Source: Cellulomonas sp.
Lineage (GTDB): Bacteria; Actinomycetota; Actinomycetes; Actinomycetales; Cellulomonadaceae
Length of the DNA stretch: 11,521 nt
Direction: 5' to 3'
Assembly: GCA_031178805.1 (NCBI GenBank)
Contig: JAPSIJ010000050.1
Location: 1-11,521, forward strand
The translations under genes and the position numbers were made by a program. The notes beneath the pieces are model-generated. The model was given only the letters and a program-made list of their open reading frames with translations. It did no database searches and was not told the DNA's origin. This document shows, in pieces, positions 4,747 to 10,501 of this stretch. Numbering within the stretch: the first letter of the stretch is position 1; each line of letters starts with the position of its first letter.

Positions 4747-7440
4747 ATGCTCCCCCTCCCCCGCGGGTCCGGCCGGCTGGCCGCGCTGCTCGCCGCCGGC
4801 GCCCTCCTCCTCACCTCCGCGCCCGCCTCCCTCGCCGCGCCGGCCGTGTCCGCGGCCCCCGCGACGCCCGCGGACGACGGGCCCGTCGAGGCCGGCATCG
4901 TCGTGCGGCAGGTCGAGGGCCTGGCCGACGACTTCATCACCGGCGTGGACGTGTCCTCGGTGCTGTCGCAGGAGGCGAGCGGCGTCGTCTACCGGGACGC
5001 GACCGGCGCCCCGGCCGATCTGTTCGCCGTGCTCGCCGACTCGGGCGTCACCGACGTGCGCGTCCGGGTCTGGAACGACCCCTACGACAGCCGGGGCCGC
5101 GGCTACGGCGGCGGCACGGTGGACGTCGACCGGGCGGTGGAGATCGGTCGGCGGGCCACCGCCGAGGGCCTGCGCGTGCTGGTGGACTTCCACTACTCCG
5201 ACTTCTGGGCCGACCCGGCCAAGCAGCACACGCCCAAGGCGTGGGAGCGGCTGACGGTCGAGCAGAAGGCGGTGGCCGTGCACGCCTACACCGCGGCCTC
5301 GCTCACCGCGTTCCGCGACGCCGGCGTGGACGTCGGGATGGTGCAGATCGGCAACGAGACGAACAACGCGGTCGCGGGCGTCACCGGTTGGGCGGACATG
5401 TCCCGGCTGTTCAGCGCCGGCAGCGCCGCGACCCGCGAGGTGCTCCCCGACGCCCGGGTCGCCATCCACCTGACCAACCCGGAGACCGCGGGCCGGTACG
5501 CGACCGCCGCGGCGGCCCTGGCGGCGAACGGCGTGGACTACGACGTGTTCGCCAGCTCGTACTACCCGTACTGGCACGGCACGCTGGACAACCTCACCGC
5601 CGTGCTGCGGCAGGTGGCGGACACCCACGGCAAGCAGGTGATGGTCGCGGAGACCTCCTGGGCGTACACCCTCGAGGACGGCGACGGCCACGAGAACACC
5701 ATCCGCCCCGGCACCGTCACGGGCCAGTACCCCGTGTCCGTGCAGGGCCAGGCCACCGCGGTGCGGGACGTCGTCCAGGCGGTCGCGGACGTGGGCGAGG
5801 CCGGGATCGGCGTCTTCTACTGGGAGCCGGCGTGGATCCCCGTGGGGCCGCCGTCGCAGCTCGCCGCGAACCGGGCGCTGTGGGAGGAGCACGGGTCCGG
5901 CTGGGCGTCCTCGTACGCGGGCGAGTACGACCCCGAGGACGCCGGGGCCTGGTACGGCGGCTCCGCCTGGGACAACCAGGCGATGTTCGACCACACCGGC
6001 CGGCCGCTGGAGTCGCTGCGGGTGTTCTCCTACGTCCGCACCGGGGCCACCGCGCCCCGCGAGGTCACGTCGGTCGAGCAGGTGCGGCTCACGGTCACGG
6101 AGGGCGACGCGATCACCCTGCCGGCGACGGTGCAGGTCACGTACAACGACGGCTCCGTCGAGGCGGAGCCGGTCACCTGGGCGGACGTGCTCGGCGGGGT
6201 CGACGGCCCCGGGACGTACCCCGTGCCCGGGACCACCGCCGCCGGGCACGCCGTCACCGCCACCGTCGTGGTCGAGGCGGAGAACCTCGTCCGGGACGGC
6301 GGCTTCGAGGACCCCGCCGGGACCGCGTGGACGGTGACCGGCACCGGGGCCGCCGCGGGACCCTCGGGCGACGCCGTCGCCGGCGCCCGGGCGCTGACCT
6401 TCTGGGCCGCGGCCCCGTACACCTTCGCCGCCACCCAGCAGGTCACGGGCCTCGCCCCGGGCCGCTACACGCTGTCCGCCACCGGGCAGGGCGGCGACCT
6501 GGCCGCCGGGGACGCCGTGCAGCTGACCGCGAGCACCGCGACGGGCAGCACCGCCGCGCCGTTCGCGCTGACCGGCTGGCGGGTGTGGTCCACCCCGACG
6601 GTCCCCGTCGAGGTCGGCGCGGACGGCACCGCGACGGTCGCGGTCACCGGCACGCTCTCGGCCGACGCCTGGGGCTCCGTGGACGAGGTCCGGCTCGTCC
6701 GGACGGCCGGGACCGGCGCCGACACGACGGCGCTGACCGGGCTCCTCGCGCGGGCCGACGCCGTCGACCGCGCCGCGTACACCCCCGCGTCGCTCGCGGC
6801 GCTGGACCACGCGGTCGCCGTCGGCCGGGTGGTGCTGGGCGCCGCGGTGCCGTCCGCCGAGCGGGTCGCGGAGGCCGAGGCGCTGCTGACCGGGGCGCTG
6901 GCCGCCCTGGTGCCGGTGACGGACCCCGGCACGCCGGCCCCCACGCCGACCCCCGTGCCGGAGCCGACCCCGCCGGCCGGCCCCGCGCCGACGACGCCCG
7001 CGCCGCCGGTGGCCGGCCCCGCGACGCCGGTCGCCGAGCAGGCCCGCGTCACGCTGAGCCGGGGCACCGTCCGCGCGGGCGGGACCGTCACGGTCACCGC
7101 CCGGGGGCTGACCGTCCCCGAGGTGGAGATCGGCGTGGCGAGCACCTACCGGGCGCTGGCCCGGGCGGCGGTCGTGGACGGCACCGCGACCGCGACGGTC
7201 CGGCTGCCCGCCGACCTCGCCCCGGGCACGCACCACGTGCAGGTGCGCGCGCTCGACGGCACGCTGCTGGCCGAGGTCGAGGTGGCCGTGCTCGGCGCGG
7301 GGTCGCGCGGCGACGGGTCGCTCGCCGCCACCGGCGCGGACCCGGGCCACCCGGCGCTGGCGGCCGCGGGGCTGCTGCTCGCCGGCGGCCTGCTGCTGGG
7401 CGCGCGGGCCGCGCTCCGTCGCCGCCCCGCCGCGGCCTGA
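4747..7440 (+). CDS. Secreted, wall-anchored endo-beta-1,4-galactanase (GH53), multidomain
   Basis: This enzyme hydrolyses beta-1,4-galactan side chains of arabinogalactan or pectin outside the cell. The 897-residue protein has, in order: a signal peptide (1 to about 33); a GH53 barrel at about 64-435 with acid/base Glu204 in QIGNETNN and nucleophile Glu302 in MVAETSW, plus DVSSVL, RVRVWNDP and DFHYSDFWADP; a Big_4-like Ig domain (about 441-510); a beta-sandwich (about 511-652, starting ENLVRDGGFED) resembling the CBM61 galactan-binding module; a FIVAR-like helical stretch (about 655-722); a Pro/Thr linker (724-763); another beta-rich domain (764-850); then LAATG (859-863), a hydrophobic segment and a final RRR. 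LAATG fits the LAXTG motif of actinobacterial class E sortases, so the enzyme is probably linked to peptidoglycan. The GH53 call is firm; the CBM61 and FIVAR calls are by pattern only. A GC-rich hairpin follows the gene. Confidence 0.93.
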   Translation: MLPLPRGSGRLAALLAAGALLLTSAPASLAAPAVSAAPATPADDGPVEAGIVVRQVEGLADDFITGVDVSSVLSQEASGVVYRDATGAPADLFAVLADSGVTDVRVRVWNDPYDSRGRGYGGGTVDVDRAVEIGRRATAEGLRVLVDFHYSDFWADPAKQHTPKAWERLTVEQKAVAVHAYTAASLTAFRDAGVDVGMVQIGNETNNAVAGVTGWADMSRLFSAGSAATREVLPDARVAIHLTNPETAGRYATAAAALAANGVDYDVFASSYYPYWHGTLDNLTAVLRQVADTHGKQVMVAETSWAYTLEDGDGHENTIRPGTVTGQYPVSVQGQATAVRDVVQAVADVGEAGIGVFYWEPAWIPVGPPSQLAANRALWEEHGSGWASSYAGEYDPEDAGAWYGGSAWDNQAMFDHTGRPLESLRVFSYVRTGATAPREVTSVEQVRLTVTEGDAITLPATVQVTYNDGSVEAEPVTWADVLGGVDGPGTYPVPGTTAAGHAVTATVVVEAENLVRDGGFEDPAGTAWTVTGTGAAAGPSGDAVAGARALTFWAAAPYTFAATQQVTGLAPGRYTLSATGQGGDLAAGDAVQLTASTATGSTAAPFALTGWRVWSTPTVPVEVGADGTATVAVTGTLSADAWGSVDEVRLVRTAGTGADTTALTGLLARADAVDRAAYTPASLAALDHAVAVGRVVLGAAVPSAERVAEAEALLTGALAALVPVTDPGTPAPTPTPVPEPTPPAGPAPTTPAPPVAGPATPVAEQARVTLSRGTVRAGGTVTVTARGLTVPEVEIGVASTYRALARAAVVDGTATATVRLPADLAPGTHHVQVRALDGTLLAEVEVAVLGAGSRGDGSLAATGADPGHPALAAAGLLLAGGLLLGARAALRRRPAAA

Positions 7441-7471
7441 CCCGCCTCGCGCGCCCGTCCAGGGCAGTCAT

Positions 7472-7490
7472 CGCCCGCGCACAGCGGGCG
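7472..7490 (+). terminator. Terminator-like stem-loop after the galactanase
   Basis: CGCCCGC (7472-7478) and GCGGGCG (7484-7490) form a perfect 7-bp stem with a 5-nt loop, 31 nt after the galactanase stop. No U-tract follows, and the next gene starts 27 bp later. Confidence 0.4.
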
Positions 7491-7517
7491 CCTGGGCGGG
7501 CGCGCGATCGTCGGCGC

Positions 7518-7991
7518 ATGACCACGACACCGCACACCCCCGACCCGCAGGACCACGACGCCCACGGCGCGCCCACGGAACCGCTCGCCGCCACCCCGGC
7601 GGCTGCGCCGGCCAGCACCCCGGCCAGCACCCCGGGCGGCGCACCGCCCGCACCGCCCGCACCGGACCCGGCCGGCACCGGGCCCGCCGGTCCGCGCCCC
7701 CGGCGCCGGTTCGGCCGCGCGGTGGTCGCCGCCGTGCTCGCGGGGGTGCTGGCCGTCGGCGGCGCGGGCGGGTTCGCGATCGGCCGGGCCACCGCGCCCG
7801 ACGCCCCGGGCTGGTCCGAGCGCGGTCCGGGCACCGGCGGTCAGCGGCCGGGCGACCTCCCGGGCGGTGACGGGCAGCCGCCGTCGGGCGGCACCGGTGC
7901 CGACGACTCCGGCACGTCCGACGACCCCGGCACCTCGGGGAGCACGGGCACGTCCGGGAGCACGGGCACCTCGGGGTCCGCCACCACCTGA
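7518..7991 (+). CDS. Hypothetical single-pass membrane protein, low complexity
   Basis: I do not recognise a family for this 157-residue protein. Residues 1-60 are a Pro/Ala/Thr-rich, probably disordered cytoplasmic segment with small repeats (PASTPASTPGG). A basic stop (RPRRRFGR, 60-67) precedes one transmembrane helix (about 67-89, VVAAVLAGVLAVGGAGGFAI). The rest (90-157) is Gly/Ser/Thr/Asp-rich and probably extracellular, ending in near-repeats of GSTGTS. Basic residues before the helix predict N-in, C-out. There is no Shine-Dalgarno; GATCGT at 7506-7511 could be a degenerate -10 six nt before the ATG, which would make this leaderless as well. Third-position GC bias supports coding, but low-complexity GC-rich frames can be misleading. 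It may be a surface spacer or a wall-associated protein; no function is claimed. Confidence 0.65.
   Translation: MTTTPHTPDPQDHDAHGAPTEPLAATPAAAPASTPASTPGGAPPAPPAPDPAGTGPAGPRPRRRFGRAVVAAVLAGVLAVGGAGGFAIGRATAPDAPGWSERGPGTGGQRPGDLPGGDGQPPSGGTGADDSGTSDDPGTSGSTGTSGSTGTSGSATT
7929..7980 (+). repeat. Short in-frame tandem repeats encoding Gly-Ser-Thr
   Basis: Two near-identical 18-nt units (GGGAGCACGGGCACSTCC/G type) lie in a row at the 3' end of the small membrane protein gene. They encode repeated GSTGTS. The period is a multiple of three, so slippage would keep the frame and vary the length of the exposed tail. Confidence 0.55.
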
Positions 7992-8004
7992 CGCGGCGGT
8001 GCCG

Positions 8005-8484
8005 TCAGCGGGCGGGCGCGGCCCGGCGCTCGTCGGGGTCCGGGATCAGCGCCAGCCCCGCGGCGACCGCGCCCCAGAGGAGCGCGGCCCGGGTGTGCGC
8101 GTACGGCACGCCCGCGGCCCGGCGGGCCTCGCCGCGGCGGAAGATCCACCGCTCGGCGACGACCACCGACGCCACGGACCCGCCGACGAGCGCGGCGGCG
8201 ACCGCGGCGGCCGCCACCTTGCCACGCGCCGGCATGGTGCGCGCCGCCTCGGCCCAGTCGACGCGCTCCTCCTCGGGCAGCTCGGCCTGCGCCGCGCGGG
8301 CGGCGGCCTTCCCGCGCCGCATGTCCGGCACGGAGCCGGCCACCAGCACGACGGTGAGGCCGGCCTTGACCCACCCCCGGGCGGCCCGGGACCGCAGCAG
8401 GTCCGGGCTGGCGTAGTAGGCGGTCGTGGCGGCGCCGTTCAGCACGGCGGTGAGCACGCGGGAGGCCTGCGGGGTCGTCGGCAC
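8005..8484 (-). CDS. Hypothetical membrane protein
   Basis: This 159-residue protein belongs to no family I can name. Hydrophobic stretches lie at about 88-112 (strong) and 131-147, with a weaker one at about 41-53. Between them is a charged loop, RRGKAAARAAQAELPEEERVDW (about 56-77), and the tail after the last helix (PDPDERRAAPAR) is charged. I chose GTG at plus-strand 8482-8484 because AGGAGGG lies 6 nt upstream (plus-strand 8491-8497) and a TAGCGT -10 box lies just beyond. A longer open frame reaching 8601 would run into the GH2 gene and through its own promoter. Its 3' end converges on the low-complexity membrane protein with a 13-bp gap. It is downstream of and co-directional with the GH2 gene but separated by a hairpin and its own promoter, so it is probably a separate unit. 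Confidence 0.75.
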   Translation of the reverse strand: MPTTPQASRVLTAVLNGAATTAYYASPDLLRSRAARGWVKAGLTVVLVAGSVPDMRRGKAAARAAQAELPEEERVDWAEAARTMPARGKVAAAAVAAALVGGSVASVVVAERWIFRRGEARRAAGVPYAHTRAALLWGAVAAGLALIPDPDERRAAPAR

Positions 8485-8490
8485 GACGGT

Positions 8491-8524
8491 CCCTCCTGGT
8501 CGACGGGTCGGTCCGGCCACGCTA
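8491..8524 (-). promoter_or_regulatory. Promoter -10 and ribosome binding site of the hypothetical membrane protein
   Basis: On the minus strand, TAGCGT (plus-strand 8519-8524) fits TANNNT. It is followed by a leader of about 28 nt carrying AGGAGGG (plus-strand 8491-8497) placed 6 nt before the GTG. The layout is nearly the same as for the regulatory ATPase gene at 4068. Confidence 0.55.
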
Positions 8525-8547
8525 ACCGCGGGGTCCGCGGCGCCACA

Positions 8548-8563
8548 TCCGCCGCAGGGCGGA
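8548..8563 (-). terminator. Terminator-like stem-loop after the GH2 gene
   Basis: TCCGCC (8548-8553) and GGCGGA (8558-8563) form a perfect 6-bp stem with a 4-nt loop, 9 nt beyond the GH2 stop in the direction of transcription. No U-tract is present. Confidence 0.4.
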
Positions 8564-8572
8564 CCCGGGGCG

Positions 8573-10450
8573 TCACCCGGCGGAGCCCGGTCGCCCCTCA
8601 CCGGCGACGGCCGCGCGGATCCGCTCGACCGGGGCCTTGGGCCGGCGGTCCGCGGTGAGCAGCCCGTTCGTCTCCTGCAGCGTGTCGGCGAGCTGGGTGT
8701 AGCAGCTGCCCGCGAGCAGCCCGCCGGCCCGGACCCCGTCGTACAGCGCGGTCAGCCGGGCGACCCAGTCCTCCGCGTCGGCCGCGGCGGTGTAGCCCCA
8801 GCCGTCCGGGCGGGGCCCGTCGGGCTGGAAGCTCACGCCCCCGAACTCCGTGAGCATCACCGGCTGGCCGGCGTCCTGCGCCCCGCCCACGAGCTGCGGG
8901 TGGCCGGACGGCGCGGTGCCCGTGACGATGTCCCGCCGGGCGTCCGCGTCGGCGTAGGTGCGCGCCAGCACCCGGCCGTCGCCCTCGTAGTCGTGCACGG
9001 TGAGCAGGTCGGTGCCCAGCTGCTCCCAGCCGTCGTTGCCGACGACGGGGCGGGTCGGGTCCACGGCGCGGGTGAGGTCCGCGAGCGCCCGCACGAACGC
9101 CTGCTGCGCCGGGTCGGTGGCGACCTGCTCGATCCCCCACGACTCGTTCTGCGGCACCCAGGTCACGACGCACGGGTGCGAGACGTCCCGCTCCACGGCC
9201 TCCAGCCACTCGCGGGTGACGCGCTGCACGACGGTGGGCGAGAACTCGTACGCGGCGGGCGCCTCGCCCCAGACGAGCAGCCCGAGCCGGTCCGCCCAGT
9301 GCAGGAACCGCGGGTCCTCGACCTTCTGGTGCACCCGGCAGGCGGTGAACCCGAGCTCCTTGATCAGCTCGACCTCGCGTCGCAGCGCGTCCCGGGACGG
9401 GGCCGCCAGGTGGCTGTCGGGCCAGTACCCCTGGTTCAGCACCGAGCGCACCGGGTAGGGCCGGGCGTTCAGCACGAACCGGCCGCCGGTCACGCCGACG
9501 GTCCGCACGCCGAGGTAGGACGACACGACGTCGCGCGTCGTGCCGTCGGGGTCGAGCAGCGTCACCGTGGCGTCGACCAGGCGGGGGCGCTCGGGCGTCC
9601 AGTACAGCTCGTCGCGCGCCTGGCCGTGCCGCTGCCGGCTCAGCGGCAGGCTCAGGTGCTGCCGGAGGTGCCGGTCGACCAGCGTCACCTCGACCGTGCC
9701 CAGGTCCTCGTCGCGCTCGTCCAGCCGCAGGGCGACCCGCAGCCGGCTGCCCGGGACCGGGGCGCCGCGCAGCGTGACCGTGAGGTCGACGGCCGTGGCC
9801 CCGGGCGTGGTCCAGCGCAGGCCGGCGACGCTGACGGCGGGGACGGCCTCCAGCCACACCGTCTGCCAGATGCCCGTGGTGCGGTGGTACCAGATGGCGT
9901 GCGGCTGCTCGTGCCAGTCCTGCTTGCCCCGGGGCTGCGCCGGGTCGTGCGGGTCGTCCTCGGCGCGGACGACGAGCAGGTGGTCCCCGTCGCCGGCCAC
10001 CTGCGCCGTCACGTCGGCGGTGAACGGGGTGTGGCCGCCCTCGTGCTCGGCGACGAGGTGCCCGTCCACCCAGACGCTGGCGCGGTAGTCGACGGCGCCG
10101 AGGTGCAGCAGGACGCGCGGCGCGTGCGCGGAGCGGCCCGCGGCGGCCAGGTCGGCGGCGGTGAGCACCCGGGCGTACCAGACCACCGGGTGGAAGCCGG
10201 TCGCGCCGACCCCCGAGGCCGCCGACTCCGGCGGGAACGGCACGGTGATCCGCCCGGCGCCGGGCAGGCCGTGCTGCCAGCCGGCCGCCAGGCCCTCGTC
10301 GGCGTCGTCGTGGCGGAAGGACCACGGCCCGTCCAGGTCCGCCCACGCCGCGCGCAGCAGCTGCGGGCGGGGGTAGGTGCCGTCCTGGCGGGAGGCGAGC
10401 GGGGGTGCGGCGGCCGGGGGCGCGTCGTCGCGCCGTGCGGAACTGCTCAT
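8573..10450 (-). CDS. Glycoside hydrolase family 2 (beta-galactosidase-like), cytosolic
   Basis: This is a retaining exo-glycosidase of 625 residues with the GH2 layout. It has an N-terminal sugar-binding jelly roll (about 30-200; WYARVL, LHLGAVDYRASVWVDG, HEGGHTPFTADVT), an Ig-like domain (about 205-318) and a TIM barrel (about 320-612). The acid/base is Glu436 in PQNESWG and the probable nucleophile Glu535 in MLTEFGG. No signal peptide is present, so it acts on imported substrates. The N-x-K carboxylate-recognition motif of beta-glucuronidases is not seen: the matching loop reads QETNGLLTADRRPK. A galactosidase or another neutral-sugar activity is therefore more likely; this is inference. 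It is far shorter than LacZ. The start at ATG 10450 is fixed by TAATGT 7 nt upstream; the open frame continues far beyond it but opposite the lacI-type gene. Divergent lacI and the shared operator indicate sugar-induced expression. Confidence 0.9.
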   Translation of the reverse strand: MSSSARRDDAPPAAAPPLASRQDGTYPRPQLLRAAWADLDGPWSFRHDDADEGLAAGWQHGLPGAGRITVPFPPESAASGVGATGFHPVVWYARVLTAADLAAAGRSAHAPRVLLHLGAVDYRASVWVDGHLVAEHEGGHTPFTADVTAQVAGDGDHLLVVRAEDDPHDPAQPRGKQDWHEQPHAIWYHRTTGIWQTVWLEAVPAVSVAGLRWTTPGATAVDLTVTLRGAPVPGSRLRVALRLDERDEDLGTVEVTLVDRHLRQHLSLPLSRQRHGQARDELYWTPERPRLVDATVTLLDPDGTTRDVVSSYLGVRTVGVTGGRFVLNARPYPVRSVLNQGYWPDSHLAAPSRDALRREVELIKELGFTACRVHQKVEDPRFLHWADRLGLLVWGEAPAAYEFSPTVVQRVTREWLEAVERDVSHPCVVTWVPQNESWGIEQVATDPAQQAFVRALADLTRAVDPTRPVVGNDGWEQLGTDLLTVHDYEGDGRVLARTYADADARRDIVTGTAPSGHPQLVGGAQDAGQPVMLTEFGGVSFQPDGPRPDGWGYTAAADAEDWVARLTALYDGVRAGGLLAGSCYTQLADTLQETNGLLTADRRPKAPVERIRAAVAGEGRPGSAG

Positions 10451-10457
10451 GGGATCG

Positions 10458-10463
10458 ACATTA
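10458..10463 (-). promoter_or_regulatory. -10 box of a leaderless promoter (GH2)
   Basis: Read on the minus strand, TAATGT (plus-strand ACATTA) fits TANNNT. It ends 7 nt before ATG 10450, with no Shine-Dalgarno. Its upstream half overlaps the operator at 10461-10474, so bound repressor would directly block RNA polymerase. Confidence 0.6.
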
Positions 10464-10474
10464 CAGCGCTGTAA
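10461..10474. promoter_or_regulatory. LacI-family operator between the GH2 and lacI-type genes
   Basis: TTACAGCGCTGTAA is a perfect 14-bp palindrome with a central CpG, the step where the hinge-helix leucine of LacI-family proteins intercalates. It overlaps the GH2 -10 box. Relative to the lacI-type start it covers about -41 to -28, i.e. its -35 region. One site could thus repress both genes. The binding protein is inferred to be the adjacent regulator. Confidence 0.82.
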
Positions 10475-10488
10475 AGGCGCGTGACCGC

Positions 10489-10494
10489 TACGGT
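10489..10494 (+). promoter_or_regulatory. -10 box of a leaderless promoter (lacI-type gene)
   Basis: TACGGT (TANNNT) ends 7 nt before GTG 10502, with no Shine-Dalgarno. The spacing is the same as for the GH2, maa and ppk2 genes and supports the GTG as the start. Confidence 0.6.
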
Positions 10495-10501
10495 GGCCCG
10501 C

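Noticed and set aside
4681..7350. An 889-codon minus-strand open frame opposite the galactanase
   Set aside because: The translation is repetitive Gly/Arg/His-rich with no recognisable motif; the plus strand encodes a full GH53 enzyme with signal peptide and sorting signal.
7920..7990. CRISPR-like or minisatellite array
   Set aside because: The repeats are short, contiguous and in frame within a coding region; there are no spacers.
8485..8601. N-terminal extension of the hypothetical membrane protein to 8601
   Set aside because: It overlaps the GH2 3' end and crosses the -10 box and Shine-Dalgarno that serve GTG 8484.
8426..10474. A 682-codon open frame on the plus strand across the GH2 gene
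   Set aside because: It is a GC-bias shadow opposite GH2: low-complexity Arg/Gly/Val-rich translation with no domain, whereas the minus strand has complete GH2 catalytic motifs.
10484..10494. ACCG-CTA-CGGT as a second operator
   Set aside because: Arms of only 4 bp with a 3-nt spacer, overlapping the lacI-type -10 box; expected by chance in GC-rich DNA.
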